A stretch of DNA of 64,000 bases, taken from NCBI RefSeq assembly GCF_032925565.1, contig NZ_CP136708.1, positions 186,001-250,000 on the forward strand, written 5' to 3'. The DNA is from Alteromonas sp. CI.11.F.A3. GTDB lineage: Bacteria > Pseudomonadota > Gammaproteobacteria > Enterobacterales > Alteromonadaceae. Positions 25,226 to 35,170 of the stretch are shown piece after piece; within the stretch, counting starts at the first letter, position 1, and each line of letters begins with the position of its first letter. The position numbers were made by a program, and so were the translations under genes. The notes under the pieces were generated by a model. That model saw only the letters and a program-made list of their open reading frames with translations. It did no database searches and was not told where the DNA came from.

Positions 25226-26704
25226 TTACACAACTATGGCTTTCATGTCAGTCATGTAGCCACGCAGGGTCTTACCTACTTGCTCAACACCGTGAGTGCG
25301 GATAGCTTCGTTAATATCAACAAGGCGCTTGTTTTCAACCTGATTAGAGGTTTCTGACAATCCCTTACCAATAACTGAAGTATCGATAGTAGGCATAAAT
25401 TTCTCACGCAAAATTGGAATTGCTGCATTCGCAAACAAGTAGTTTCCATATTCTGCTGTGTCTGAAATTACCACGTTCATTTCATACAAACGCTTACGAG
25501 CGATGGTATTCGAGATAAGTGGTGTTTCATGCAGTGATTCGTAGTAAGCCGACTCAGGTAAGATACCTGCTTCAACCATTACGTCGAAGGCCACTTCTAC
25601 ACCGCACTTGATCATGGCAACTAAAAGGATGCCGTGGTCAAAGAATTCTTGCTCGCTGATTTCACCTTCATAGACAGGTGCGTTTTCAAAACCAGTTTCA
25701 CCGGTTTCTTCGCGCCATCTAAGTAGATTCGCATCGCCGTTTGCCCAATCTTCCATCATAGTGCGAGAGAACTCACCGCTAATGATGTCGTCTTGATGCT
25801 TTTCAAACAGTGGGCGAAGCATGTCAGTTAATTGCTCTGACAAATCGTACGCTTTTACTTTAGCTGGATTTGATAGGCGGTCCATCATGTTGGTTACGCC
25901 ACCAATCTTAAGTGCTTCAGTGACTGCTTCTAAGCCGAACTGAATAAGTGCACCAGCATACGCTGCGTCTATGCCATCAGCGGTCATTTTCTCAAAAGCA
26001 AGTACTGCTGCAACTTGTTGCATACCACATAGAATGGTTTGCTCGCCCATAAGGTCTGATTTAACTTCAGCTACAAACGAAGACTCAAGTACACCTGCAC
26101 GATCGCCACCTGTTGCACTCGCTAATGCTTTAGCGGTATCCCAACCCTTGTTTTCAGGGTCGTTCTCAGGGTGAACAGCAATCAATGTTGGTACACCGAA
26201 ACCACGCTTATATTCTTCACGTACTTCTGTACCTGGGCACTTAGGTGCACACATCACAACCGTAATATCGCTACGGATTTGTTGGCCTTCTTCAACAATG
26301 TTGAAGCCATGTGAGTATCCAAGTGTTGCGCCTTTTTGCATTAACGGCATTACCGCTTCTACAACGCTTGCATGCTGCTTGTCAGGCGTTAGGTTGTACA
26401 CCAAATCAGCACTAGGAATTAATTCCTGATATGTGCCAACGGTAAAACCATTGCTAGTAGCACGTTTGTAAGAGTCGCGTTGCTCTTCAATGGCTGCTTG
26501 ACGCAGCGCATAAGAAACATCTAACCCAGAGTCACGCATGTTCAAGCCTTGGTTAAGACCTTGAGCACCGCAGCCTACAATGACAATTTTCTTGCCTTTT
26601 AAGAACTGACAACCGTCAGCGAATTCTTCGCGTGCCATGAAGCGGCAGCGGCCAAGCTGATCTAGCTGCTGGCGTAGCGATAGGGTATTGAAATAATTAG
26701 CCAT
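25226..26704 (-). CDS. ilvC: ketol-acid reductoisomerase (NADP+)
   Basis: Catalyses the Mg- and NADPH-dependent isomerisation and reduction of acetolactate or acetohydroxybutyrate, the second common step of valine and isoleucine synthesis. At 492 residues it is the long (class II, enterobacterial-like) form with a duplicated C-terminal domain. The Rossmann motif is in [17 protein letters not shown], followed by SYALR and the helical C-terminal repeats ([38 protein letters not shown]). The ATG at 26704 gives the canonical MANYFNTL start. It is transcribed divergently from ilvY, which is expected to activate it. Confidence 0.97.
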   Translation of the reverse strand: MANYFNTLSLRQQLDQLGRCRFMAREEFADGCQFLKGKKIVIVGCGAQGLNQGLNMRDSGLDVSYALRQAAIEEQRDSYKRATSNGFTVGTYQELIPSADLVYNLTPDKQHASVVEAVMPLMQKGATLGYSHGFNIVEEGQQIRSDITVVMCAPKCPGTEVREEYKRGFGVPTLIAVHPENDPENKGWDTAKALASATGGDRAGVLESSFVAEVKSDLMGEQTILCGMQQVAAVLAFEKMTADGIDAAYAGALIQFGLEAVTEALKIGGVTNMMDRLSNPAKVKAYDLSEQLTDMLRPLFEKHQDDIISGEFSRTMMEDWANGDANLLRWREETGETGFENAPVYEGEISEQEFFDHGILLVAMIKCGVEVAFDVMVEAGILPESAYYESLHETPLISNTIARKRLYEMNVVISDTAEYGNYLFANAAIPILREKFMPTIDTSVIGKGLSETSNQVENKRLVDINEAIRTHGVEQVGKTLRGYMTDMKAIVV

Positions 26705-26826
26705 AAAAATTCCGAACAACATTCATTTTCGTCATTATCAACAACCAACCGTGGCGTTGACGACCTCGTCTATGACGACTTGCTACGGAGATTAAGGGAT
26801 TTCTTTTGTTTTGGAAAATGATATAT

Positions 26827-26845
26827 TTGCAAGATAATATTGCAA
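26827..26845. promoter_or_regulatory. probable IlvY operator in the ilvC-ilvY divergent region
   Basis: Two TTGCAA palindromes (26827-26832 and 26840-26845) lie 13 bp apart, centre to centre, just upstream of ilvY in the 154-bp ilvC-ilvY intergenic region. LysR-type regulators bind such dyads and IlvY acts on this same divergent region in enterobacteria. Site identity is inferred from position and symmetry. Confidence 0.6.
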
Positions 26846-26858
26846 TAAGTGAAACACT

Positions 26859-27725
26859 ATGGATTTTCGTAGCCTTCAACTGTTTACGCATCTCGCCACA
26901 AGCCTACATTTTGGTGATACTGCGCAAGCTATGTATGTGTCGCCTTCTACGCTAAGCCGCGTAATACAAAGGCTAGAAGATGAATTGGGTTGTACCCTGT
27001 TTAAACGAGACAACCGTAAAGTGGCACTCACCCATAGTGGGCACAAACTGCTGTCTTTCTCTACACAGGCGTTAAAAGATTGGCAACAACTGAAGGTAGA
27101 CTTGCGAGAAGACAGTAATTCATTGCAAGGTGAGATAAGTTTATTTTGCTCTGTAACAGCCAGTCAAAGTCATTTACCTGCCATATTGCGTCAGTTTAGG
27201 GCACAGCATCCTGGGGTAGATATTCGCTTAATTACCGGCGACCCCGCATTAGCCATAGATAAGGTAAAGCAGAAAGAGTGCGACTTATCGATAGCTATCT
27301 ATACGCCGGATTTACCTACAGACTTACATTTCTCCCCTTTGGATAACGTGCCTTTGGTACTTATTGCGCCCCGTGACTGGCGATTAACTCAATTGACTCA
27401 GGTAGATTGGACCAAACATCAGGTGATCATGCCAGAGCATGGGCCAACCAGACGCATCGCTTACCACTGGTTTGCAGAGCATGGGATTAGGCCAAATGTT
27501 TATGCTTCCGTGGGGGGCAATGAAGCCATTGTTAGCATGGTGGCTTTGGCGTGTGGTGTTGGTTTTGTGCCCAAAGTGGTGCTCGATCATTCCAGTATGG
27601 CAAGCTTGGTAACGCAAATTCCGGTAGATGATATTGAACCCTATGGATTAGGCCTATGCTGCTTGCAGGATAAGCAAAACGAGCCACTTATAAACGCATT
27701 TTTACAGTTAGAAATGGCGCCCTAA
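26859..27725 (+). CDS. ilvY: LysR-type activator of ilvC
   Basis: A 288-residue LysR-family regulator. The N-terminal winged HTH (about 1-62) contains FGDTAQAMYVSPSTLSRVIQ, typical of IlvY, and the C-terminal part is the substrate-sensing domain. In enterobacteria IlvY binds acetolactate or acetohydroxybutyrate and activates ilvC while repressing itself. The divergent placement next to ilvC supports this assignment strongly. The stop codon lies inside an imperfect hairpin (27722-27749). Confidence 0.93.
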   Translation: MDFRSLQLFTHLATSLHFGDTAQAMYVSPSTLSRVIQRLEDELGCTLFKRDNRKVALTHSGHKLLSFSTQALKDWQQLKVDLREDSNSLQGEISLFCSVTASQSHLPAILRQFRAQHPGVDIRLITGDPALAIDKVKQKECDLSIAIYTPDLPTDLHFSPLDNVPLVLIAPRDWRLTQLTQVDWTKHQVIMPEHGPTRRIAYHWFAEHGIRPNVYASVGGNEAIVSMVALACGVGFVPKVVLDHSSMASLVTQIPVDDIEPYGLGLCCLQDKQNEPLINAFLQLEMAP

Positions 27726-27749
27726 ACTGTTCAATGATGAACTGTTTAG
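27722..27749. other. hairpin overlapping the ilvY stop codon
   Basis: CTAAACTGTTCA (27722-27733) pairs with TGAACTGTTTAG (27738-27749) at 11 of 12 positions around an ATGA loop. It includes the ilvY TAA. No T-tract follows, so it may be a processing or stability element rather than a classical terminator. Confidence 0.5.
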
Positions 27750-27860
27750 CCATACAAGCGGCGTTAAGCTTGGAAGTTAAAGCTAGTCTTTAGGTATTAA
27801 AAATTTGGCATCAAGCTTTACACTTTCGGGCTACTTGCGGTTAGGTTATCACCTAATATG

Positions 27861-27951
27861 CTACTGACTACTGACTACTGACTACTGACTACTGACTACT
27901 GACTACTGACTACTGACTACTGACTACTGACTACTGACTACTGACTACTGA
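27861..27951. repeat. 7-bp tandem repeat, 13 perfect copies, overlapping the comM stop
   Basis: CTACTGA is repeated exactly 13 times (91 bp). The array overlaps the 3' end of the minus-strand comM/yifB gene: its last codons (Ser-Ser-Gln-stop) are written in repeat sequence. On the minus strand the unit is TCAGTAG; since 7 is not a multiple of 3, a TAG occurs in every frame within 21 bp, so gain or loss of units cannot abolish termination. Confidence 0.97.
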
Positions 27952-29452
27952 GCTGCTTAATTAAGGTGTCCAGTGCACGGTAACCTAGTGCTTCGGCTAA
28001 GTGAGCGCGGGTAACCGTAGGCGCTTCAGATAAATCTGCTAACGTCCTCGCGACTTTAAGGGTGCGGTGGAACACCCGCATCGACAAATTCAATTGCTTA
28101 GCCGCCGCTTGTAAAAAACGTAAGTCCGTGTCGGTTAATTGGCATAAATCAGCAAGCTCACCTGCATTTAACTGTGCATTGGGCTTACCTTGCCGAAGAA
28201 GCTGTACTTCCCTTGCCCGTAATACCCTATTCCTAGCCTCTATCATGGAATCAGACGCAGAGTTTACCGGTGGCGATAAGTCGTAACTGGCAAGCCTTGG
28301 TACTTCCACTTGTATGTCTATTCTGTCTAACAAGGGGCCAGACAACCGATTTAAGTAACTTAACTGCTGTTGTGGGGTTAGGCGGTTGTCGTCTATATCG
28401 CCGGTAGGGCTGGGGTTCATCGCCGCAATTAATTGAAAGTTAGCAGGGTATGTAGCGCTCGCCATCGCACGGGATATATGAACATCCCCCGTTTCTAAAG
28501 GCTCTCTAAGTACATCTAATGCGCGGCGGCCAAATTCGGGTAACTCATCTAAAAATAATACGCCATTGTGGGCTAACGATATTTCGCCAGGTACAGGTTG
28601 CGAGCCACCGCCGGTAAGCGCTACTGCAGAGCTAGTATGGTGTGGGCTACGCATATGTCGCTTTAAAAACCGCTCTACATTCAAATTTTCCCCTTTTACC
28701 GAGTGAATAGAAGCCACTTCTAAGGCTTCTTGTTCAGTCATCGGGGGTAATAATGCAAGTAACCGACTGGCCAGTAAGCTTTTGCCTGTACCTTGTGGGC
28801 CCACCATAAGCAAGTTATGGCTGCCTGCTGCGGCAATGGTTAATGCGCGTTTGGCTTGGGTTTGGCCAATAATATCATCCCAGCCCATACTGCTAGATGA
28901 AGAGGCACAAGGGCTAAAGGGCTGACCTTTATTTAGCTTTTTGTTGTTTGCTAAATGCTCGTAAACAGACAGAAGATCAAAGGCTGGGTAACGCGTAGCG
29001 TAAGAGACTAACGAGGCCTCAACATCGTTAACCCCCGGAAAAACAAGTGGCGTGTCGTCGTCGGCTGCAGCAATTAAAACAGGAATAAGCCCGCTTACTG
29101 GCTTAATCTCACCGTTTAAGCCAAGCTCGCCCACAAAGGCAATGTTAAGCACACTGGTATCGGGAAGATAACCTGACGCCACCAAAATACCTACGGCAAT
29201 GGGTAAATCGAAGCGGCCGCCGTATTTAGGAATATCAGCAGGGGCCAAGTTAACGGTAATGCGCTTTGCCGGAAAATCGAAACCACTATTAATAAGTGCA
29301 CTACGCACCCGCTCTCGAGCTTCTTTTACACTGGTTTCCGCCATACCTACTAACTGGAACGCCGGCAGACCATTAGCCAAGTGAATTTCTACCGACACCT
29401 CGGGGGCTGCTACGCCCTGCCCCGCAAAGGTTTTAACTACTGCCATGCTCAT
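27938..29452 (-). CDS. comM: YifB/ComM family Mg-chelatase-like AAA+ ATPase
   Basis: A 504-residue AAA+ ATPase. An N-terminal Lon-protease-like S5 fold domain (about 1-165, with INLAPADIPKYGGRFDLP) precedes the AAA+ domain, with Walker A GPQGTGKSLLA and Walker B VLFLDELPEFGR, and the C-terminal Mg-chelatase subunit region. ComM is a hexameric helicase that promotes branch migration during natural transformation. YifB proteins are widespread, including in bacteria not known to be transformable. Its C-terminus runs into a 7-bp tandem repeat. Its position near the ilv genes matches the yifB-ilv neighbourhood of enterobacteria. Confidence 0.93.
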   Translation of the reverse strand: MSMAVVKTFAGQGVAAPEVSVEIHLANGLPAFQLVGMAETSVKEARERVRSALINSGFDFPAKRITVNLAPADIPKYGGRFDLPIAVGILVASGYLPDTSVLNIAFVGELGLNGEIKPVSGLIPVLIAAADDDTPLVFPGVNDVEASLVSYATRYPAFDLLSVYEHLANNKKLNKGQPFSPCASSSSSMGWDDIIGQTQAKRALTIAAAGSHNLLMVGPQGTGKSLLASRLLALLPPMTEQEALEVASIHSVKGENLNVERFLKRHMRSPHHTSSAVALTGGGSQPVPGEISLAHNGVLFLDELPEFGRRALDVLREPLETGDVHISRAMASATYPANFQLIAAMNPSPTGDIDDNRLTPQQQLSYLNRLSGPLLDRIDIQVEVPRLASYDLSPPVNSASDSMIEARNRVLRAREVQLLRQGKPNAQLNAGELADLCQLTDTDLRFLQAAAKQLNLSMRVFHRTLKVARTLADLSEAPTVTRAHLAEALGYRALDTLIKQLSSQ

Positions 29453-29542
29453 AAATTGTTGCTCTAGAAGAAAGTATCTAAAGAGAAATACTTTAAGTGA
29501 GCGTGGTAAAAGCTGAAACTGTACTTAGGGCAAGAAGAAGGA

Positions 29543-30157
29543 CTAATTTTCGTTATAGAAGACCGGCATTTCCCAGTGCCAACGCATGGCGCCTAACCGC
29601 ATTAATACTGTGGTCGCAAGTGCAACTGCACCGCACCATTGGGCCTCCAAGCCTAAGTACATGGCGAGTCCGTAGGCCATCCCGCCAACAATACAGGTCG
29701 TGGCGTAGAGTTCACCGCCCAGTACCAAAGGCACTTCTCTGCATATAACATCACGCAATAAACCACCAAAAACCCCTGTAATGGTGCCCATAGCAATGGC
29801 TACTGCAATACCTGTGTCATTGGCTAAGGCTTTTTCAATACCCACTACATTAAATAGCGCTAATCCAAAGGCGTCAGCAATAAGCAAATAGTGATAAGGG
29901 AAGCGCGGGCTAACTCGTAACCAAATGATAGGAATGAAGGCAGCAATAAGTGTAGTGTAAAGATAATCGTTATCGGCAATCCAGAATACGGGAACATCCA
30001 GCATCATATCGCGCAGTGTTCCACCTCCTATAGCAGTGGCACTTGCCAATACAATAACGCCAAACCCGTCCATCCGTTTTTGGTACGCCATTAAGGTGCC
30101 AGAAATAGCACACACAGCTACCCCTGCTAAATTTAACCAGTGAAACCAGTCTACCAT
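29543..30157 (-). CDS. TRIC-type (YicG/UPF0126) cation channel family protein
   Basis: A 204-residue inner-membrane protein with about seven helices in two repeats. Each repeat carries a Gly-rich signature: ATAIGGGTLRDMMLD in the first and GVFGGLLRDVICREVP in the second, diagnostic of the bacterial trimeric intracellular cation channel family. Bacterial homologues conduct K+ or other cations, and some UPF0126 members are linked to glycine transport; the role here is open. It lies 90 bp upstream of comM on the same strand and may be co-transcribed with it. Confidence 0.88.
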   Translation of the reverse strand: MVDWFHWLNLAGVAVCAISGTLMAYQKRMDGFGVIVLASATAIGGGTLRDMMLDVPVFWIADNDYLYTTLIAAFIPIIWLRVSPRFPYHYLLIADAFGLALFNVVGIEKALANDTGIAVAIAMGTITGVFGGLLRDVICREVPLVLGGELYATTCIVGGMAYGLAMYLGLEAQWCGAVALATTVLMRLGAMRWHWEMPVFYNEN

Positions 30158-30604
30158 TGTATTGCGATACCCTTTTTTATCTTATGAAAACTGCGTTTGA
30201 ACCGCAAAATACTTGATTTCGGCAGCGGTTTCATGCTATTTCTTTGCGCACATTAATCGTGTAACGGCCAATTCACGTTTAATTGGGGTGAAAAAGCCAT
30301 AGCCCTATCGTACAACCATTCATTTTAGCATTCATCCAAGGAACTGGGTGTTGCTCGTCAATTAAATCTGTAAATTCAATAGCATAAGCTTATTGATTTT
30401 ATCTGATGTCCTTTGTTTTCACGACAAGCGACAGTGTTTCAATGTCAGTGATAACGCACAGATGCGTAAATTTATGTGTCCGCGCGTCGCGTATTGCATC
30501 CAGCGTATTGGGCGCTCGCGCACTGTCATGTATCATTCGTCTCGGTATTAATATTTCCGCAAAACGCGGTTCGGGCTTTACGCTCAATTTTTGAAGGATT
30601 ACTC
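30158..30604. other. leader region upstream of ilvE
   Basis: About 450 bp between the divergent TRIC gene and ilvE. It must hold the promoter of the ilvEDA operon. Open frames run through the 3' half (for example an ATG at 30406 to a stop at 30594), but they lack the run of Ile, Val and Leu codons of an ilv leader peptide. I also do not see a terminator hairpin with a T-run before ilvE. I find no recognisable attenuator or riboswitch and assign no gene. Confidence 0.45.
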
Positions 30605-31537
30605 ATGGCTAAGCAACCTGCCGAACATATTTGGTTTAATGGCGAATTGAAACATTGGAAAGACGCGACTTGTCACGTAATGACGCATGCTATTCATTAT
30701 GGTTCGTCTGTATTTGAAGGTGTACGTGCATACGACACTCCCGATCAAGGTACTTGTGTTTTTCGTTTAAACGACCACAACCGTCGCTTGTTCGATTCAG
30801 CGAAAATCTACCGTATGACTATTCCATACACGTTAGATCAAATTAACCAAGCTACCCTTGATATCATTCGTGAGAACAAATTGAAATCAGCGTACATTCG
30901 CCCTATCGCGTTTTACGGTGATATTGGTATGGGACTTCAAGTGCCTTTCGGTACGGAAGCTGAAGTTGCCATTGCTGCCTTTGAGTGGGGGGCTTACTTA
31001 GGTGAAGAAGCCCTTAAAAATGGTGTAGATGCTGGTATTTCTTCTTGGAACCGCTTAGCCGCTAACACTATGCCTACTGGAGCTAAAGCCGGTGGTAACT
31101 ACTTATCTTCACAGCTTATTTCGATGGAAGCCCGTCGTCATGGTTACGGTGAAGGTATTGCCCTTGATACTAACGGTTACATCAGCGAAGGTGCGGGCGA
31201 AAACATTTTTGTTATTCGCGACGGCATTGTGATTACTACGCCTAAAACTGCAGCCATTCTTCCAGGTATCACTCGTGATACGTGTATGACGCTACTTAGA
31301 GATAAAGGCTACGAAGTTCGCGAAGAAAATATTCCTCGTGAAGCTATGTATCTAGCTGATGAAGTCTTCATGTGTGGTACAGCGGCAGAAGTAACGCCAG
31401 TACGCAGTGTAGATGGCATTGAAGTAGGTGCGGGCGGCCGTGGCCCAATCACCAAAGAAGTACAAGATATGTTCTTCGGTCTTTTCAACGGTACTACCGA
31501 AGACAAATGGAACTGGTTAACACCGGTTTACAAGTAA
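30605..31537 (+). CDS. ilvE: branched-chain-amino-acid aminotransferase
   Basis: A PLP-dependent fold-type IV transaminase of 310 residues that makes Leu, Ile and Val from their 2-oxo acids. Family marks: HAIHYGSSVFEGVRAY near the N-terminus, the Schiff-base Lys in the TGAKAGGNYL segment, GEGIALDTNGYISEGAGENIF, and TRDTCMTLLRDKG. The ATG at 30605 follows AAGGATT and gives the typical start; an upstream in-frame GTG is an artefact of the leader. It is first in ilvE-ilvD-ilvA. Confidence 0.97.
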   Translation: MAKQPAEHIWFNGELKHWKDATCHVMTHAIHYGSSVFEGVRAYDTPDQGTCVFRLNDHNRRLFDSAKIYRMTIPYTLDQINQATLDIIRENKLKSAYIRPIAFYGDIGMGLQVPFGTEAEVAIAAFEWGAYLGEEALKNGVDAGISSWNRLAANTMPTGAKAGGNYLSSQLISMEARRHGYGEGIALDTNGYISEGAGENIFVIRDGIVITTPKTAAILPGITRDTCMTLLRDKGYEVREENIPREAMYLADEVFMCGTAAEVTPVRSVDGIEVGAGGRGPITKEVQDMFFGLFNGTTEDKWNWLTPVYK

Positions 31538-31571
31538 TTAATTTAGCTATTTATTAAACGGGAAGGATTTT

Positions 31572-33422
31572 ATGCCCAAGTTACGATCTGCAACGACTAC
31601 GCAAGGTAGAAATATGGCCGGCGCACGCGCTTTATGGCGTGCAACGGGAATGAAGGATTCTGATTTCGGTAAACCTATTATTGCTATTGCTAACTCTTTC
31701 ACGCAGTTTGTGCCGGGGCATGTGCATCTAAAAGACATGGGTCAATTAGTCGCACGAAGCGTTGAAGCAGCCGGTGGTGTAGCAAAAGAATTTAATACTA
31801 TCGCGGTAGATGATGGTATTGCTATGGGCCACAGCGGAATGCTTTACAGCTTGCCTTCCCGTGAAATTATTGCTGATGCAGTAGAATACATGGTGAACGC
31901 GCACTGCGCCGACGCCATTGTATGTATATCTAACTGCGACAAAATTACCCCAGGAATGTTAATGGCGTCATTGCGCTTAAACGTTCCTGTTGTGTTTGTA
32001 TCAGGTGGGCCAATGGAAGCGGGTAAAACCAAGCTTTCTGATCAAATCATCAAACTCGATTTAGTAGATGCCATGGTGGCCGCTGCTGATGACAAAGTAA
32101 GTGATTCTGATACCGACGAAATTGAACGTTCTGCATGTCCTACCTGTGGTTCATGCTCAGGTATGTTTACTGCAAACTCAATGAACTGCTTAACTGAAGC
32201 GCTAGGTCTATCGCTTCCGGGTAATGGTTCAATGCTAGCGACCCACGCAGACCGTGAAGGTTTGTTCAAAAAAGCAGGCTCGCAAATTGTAGAGCTGTGT
32301 AAACGTTATTATGGCGATGATGATGAAAGCGTATTGCCACGTAACATTGCTAACTTCAATGCTTTTGAAAATGCCATGAGCTTAGATATTGCCATGGGCG
32401 GTTCAACTAACACGATTTTGCATTTGTTAGCAGCAGCAATGGAAGGTGAAATTCCTTTCACCATGAACGATATTGATAGGTTGTCACGTAAGGTTCCGCA
32501 CCTATGTAAAGTGGCTCCTTCTACCCCGAAATACCATATGGAAGATGTGCACCGCGCTGGTGGCGTATTAGGTATTTTGAATGAATTAAATAAAGGTGGC
32601 TTACTGCATGGTGATGCAAACCATGTCTTGGGTAAGTCGCTTACAGAAGTAATTGCCGATTGGGATATCACTAACCCAGAGAATACCGATGCAATTAAAT
32701 TTTTCCGCGCAGGCCCTGCTGGTATTCGTACTACCCAAGCGTTCAGCCAAAGCTGTCGTTGGGATGAAGCAGATGCAGATCGTGAAAACGGTTGTATTCG
32801 CTCGGTTGAAAACGCCTTTAGCCAAGAAGGTGGCCTAGCCGTATTATACGGTAATGTGGCAGAAGATGGCTGTATTGTTAAAACCGCTGGTGTTGATGAG
32901 TCTATTTTGAAGTTCACCGGTACTGCACGTATTTATGAAAGCCAAGATGATGCCGTAGCCGGTATTTTGGCTGACGATGTGAAAGCAGGCGATGTGGTAT
33001 TCATTCGTTACGAAGGCCCACGCGGCGGACCGGGTATGCAAGAAATGCTATACCCCACGTCATACTTGAAGTCGAAAGGCTTAGGTAAATCGTGTGCATT
33101 GGTTACCGATGGCCGTTTCTCTGGTGGTACAAGTGGTCTGTCGATTGGTCACTGCTCACCAGAAGCTGCCAGTGGCGGTGGTATTGGTTTAGTTGAGCAC
33201 GGCGATAAGATTGAAATTGATATTCCAAATCGTAGCATCAACATCGCTATTGGCGACGAAGAGCTAGCAGAGCGCCGCGCGAAAATGGAAGCCAGCGATA
33301 AGCCTTGGCGCCCTAAAGATCGCGTTCGTGAAGTATCAACATCATTGAAAACCTTTGCTGCATTGGCCACCAGTGCGGATAAAGGTGCAGTACGCGATGT
33401 ATCGAAACTGGAAAATCTATGA
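31572..33422 (+). CDS. ilvD: dihydroxy-acid dehydratase
   Basis: Catalyses dehydration of dihydroxy acids to 2-oxoisovalerate or 2-oxo-3-methylvalerate, using an iron-sulfur cluster. At 616 residues it has the standard length. Cluster and metal motifs: the [10 protein letters not shown] segment, [18 protein letters not shown], and GRFSGGTSG in the C-terminal half. It lies 34 bp after ilvE and overlaps ilvA by 4 bp (ATGA), so the three genes are one operon. Confidence 0.97.
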   Translation: MPKLRSATTTQGRNMAGARALWRATGMKDSDFGKPIIAIANSFTQFVPGHVHLKDMGQLVARSVEAAGGVAKEFNTIAVDDGIAMGHSGMLYSLPSREIIADAVEYMVNAHCADAIVCISNCDKITPGMLMASLRLNVPVVFVSGGPMEAGKTKLSDQIIKLDLVDAMVAAADDKVSDSDTDEIERSACPTCGSCSGMFTANSMNCLTEALGLSLPGNGSMLATHADREGLFKKAGSQIVELCKRYYGDDDESVLPRNIANFNAFENAMSLDIAMGGSTNTILHLLAAAMEGEIPFTMNDIDRLSRKVPHLCKVAPSTPKYHMEDVHRAGGVLGILNELNKGGLLHGDANHVLGKSLTEVIADWDITNPENTDAIKFFRAGPAGIRTTQAFSQSCRWDEADADRENGCIRSVENAFSQEGGLAVLYGNVAEDGCIVKTAGVDESILKFTGTARIYESQDDAVAGILADDVKAGDVVFIRYEGPRGGPGMQEMLYPTSYLKSKGLGKSCALVTDGRFSGGTSGLSIGHCSPEAASGGGIGLVEHGDKIEIDIPNRSINIAIGDEELAERRAKMEASDKPWRPKDRVREVSTSLKTFAALATSADKGAVRDVSKLENL

Positions 33423-34960
33423 CCGTTAGCGATCACGACTATTTAAAGAAAATTCTATTAGCCCCTGTTTACGACGTAGCCGTAAGCAGTGAGCTTTCTT
33501 ACATGTCGTTGTTGTCTGCCGAATTAGGCAATGAAATATTCTTAAAGCGTGAAGACCAGCAGCCGGTAAAGTCATTTAAGTTGCGTGGCGCATACAACCG
33601 TATAAGTTCGTTAAGCGAAGCTCAGCTTAGTGCAGGTGTTATCGGTGCTTCAGCCGGTAATCACGCACAAGGTTTGGCGTACAGCGCTAGGCGCAAGGGC
33701 ATTCAGGCAACTATAGTAATGCCTGAAACGACCCCTGACATTAAAGTGGATGCAGTACGTCGTTTTGGCGGCGACCATGTAAACGTTGTCCTGCATGGCA
33801 CGAGTTTCGATCAAGCCAGTGGCCACGCGAAAGCGCTTTGTGCAGAACATGGTTACACCTTTGTGCCGCCCTTCGATGACCCTGATGTAATCGCGGGTCA
33901 AGGAACCGTTGCACGGGAACTACTAGAGCAAAACCCTAACCTGGATATTTTGTTTGTTGCGGTAGGCGGTGGCGGTTTAGCGGCCGGTATTGCGGTTTAC
34001 TTAAAGCAATTAAAGCCAGAGATTAAAATTGTTGCCGTTGAATCGGAAGAGTCTGCCTGTTTTGCCTTGGCGCAAAAAGAAGGTGCACCTGCTGCACTTG
34101 AAAACGTAGGCATTTTTGCCGATGGCGTTGCCGTTAAAGTCATGGGGCAAGAAACCTTTAGGCTGTGTAATCGCCTAATTGATGAAACCATGACGGTAAC
34201 CAACGATGAAATATGCGGTGCCATTAAAGATATTTTTGATGACACCCGTGTTATTGCTGAGCCTGCTGGGGCGCTGTCTGTAGCGGCTATTCGAAAGTAT
34301 GCCAAGCAGCACGACCTTACCGGTAAGAAGCTGGGCGGCATTTTATGCGGCGCGAATATTAACTTTCATACTTTGCGTTATGTGTCTGAACGCTGTGAAC
34401 TGGGCGAGCAAAAAGAAGCCGTATTCGCGGTGAAAATACCTGAGCGCAAAGGGGCATTCAAGCAGTTTTGTGAATGTGTTGGCGCAAAAGCGATTACTGA
34501 ATTTAACTATCGTTATGCTAATGACGACGAAGCTCATATTTTCGTTGGGGTTAAATTAAAAGGCGGTCAGCAAGAGTTCCTAAGCCTGCAAAGCGACTTA
34601 GAAGCTAAAGGCTACCAATGCTTTAACTTAACCAATAACGAATTAGCCAAACTACACGTTCGTCACATGGTAGGGGGAAGACCTCCGGCGATATTGAACG
34701 AGCAAGTGTTCAGTTTTGAATTTCCAGAGCGCCCTGGCGCATTGCTAACCTTCTTAAACACCGTGGGTGAATCGTGGAACATTACCTTGTTCCATTACCG
34801 TAACCACGGTGCGGCAGAAGGCTTAGTGTTGGTTGGGTTTGATATTGCTCCAGAAAGCCGAGATGCTTTCAACGAACATGTTATCGAGCTTGGCTATAAA
34901 GTAGATGAAGTAACGCAAGACCCTGCTTATAAGTTCTTCTTGTCACAACCATCTAAGTAA
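33419..34960 (+). CDS. ilvA: biosynthetic L-threonine ammonia-lyase
   Basis: A 513-residue PLP enzyme that converts threonine to 2-oxobutanoate, the committed step to isoleucine. The catalytic domain (about 1-320) carries the PLP Lys in [11 protein letters not shown] and the phosphate loop [11 protein letters not shown]. Two C-terminal ACT-like regulatory domains (about 325-510: [14 protein letters not shown] and [14 protein letters not shown]) indicate the allosteric, isoleucine-inhibited biosynthetic form rather than the short catabolic TdcB. The start overlaps the ilvD stop. Confidence 0.96.
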   Translation: MTVSDHDYLKKILLAPVYDVAVSSELSYMSLLSAELGNEIFLKREDQQPVKSFKLRGAYNRISSLSEAQLSAGVIGASAGNHAQGLAYSARRKGIQATIVMPETTPDIKVDAVRRFGGDHVNVVLHGTSFDQASGHAKALCAEHGYTFVPPFDDPDVIAGQGTVARELLEQNPNLDILFVAVGGGGLAAGIAVYLKQLKPEIKIVAVESEESACFALAQKEGAPAALENVGIFADGVAVKVMGQETFRLCNRLIDETMTVTNDEICGAIKDIFDDTRVIAEPAGALSVAAIRKYAKQHDLTGKKLGGILCGANINFHTLRYVSERCELGEQKEAVFAVKIPERKGAFKQFCECVGAKAITEFNYRYANDDEAHIFVGVKLKGGQQEFLSLQSDLEAKGYQCFNLTNNELAKLHVRHMVGGRPPAILNEQVFSFEFPERPGALLTFLNTVGESWNITLFHYRNHGAAEGLVLVGFDIAPESRDAFNEHVIELGYKVDEVTQDPAYKFFLSQPSK

Positions 34961-34975
34961 AGAGCAAACCGTTTT

Positions 34976-35028
34976 CGCTTTACCTCGCTTCATGTTAAGC
35001 ATGGCTTACCCTGGGGCGAGGTAAAGCG
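34976..35028. repeat. 13-bp perfect inverted repeat after ilvA
   Basis: CGCTTTACCTCGC (34976-34988) and GCGAGGTAAAGCG (35016-35028) are exact reverse complements with 27 nt between them. A smaller inverted element sits inside the loop (GTTAAGC / GCTTACC). It starts 16 bp past the ilvA stop and precedes the T-rich terminator, so the ilv transcript may end in two hairpins. Confidence 0.7.
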
Positions 35029-35042
35029 TATTCTAAATCAAT

Positions 35043-35083
35043 AAAAAAGCCGAAGCGTTGTATTTCAACGTTTCGGCTTTTTT
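35043..35083. terminator. bidirectional terminator between ilvA and plsB
   Basis: AAAAAAGCCGAAGCGTTG and CAACGTTTCGGCTTTTTT form a stem of about 12 bp (one G-T pair) with a 5-nt loop and T-tracts on both strands. It lies between the convergent ilvA and plsB genes. Confidence 0.9.
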
Positions 35084-35170
35084 GTGGTATCGATAACAAT
35101 CTTTTCAGTGTGCAGCACTGTTGTAACTAGTAATTAATAACTAGTTGCAAACACACGGACGGAGTATAGG

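Noticed and set aside
30406-30594. Possible ilv leader peptide upstream of ilvE
   Set aside because: The 62-codon frame has scattered Ile and Leu but no run of branched-chain codons, and no terminator hairpin with a T-run follows it before ilvE.
32309-32917. 202-codon frame antisense to ilvD
   Set aside because: It lies wholly inside ilvD on the other strand and has no recognisable domain; ilvD is certain.
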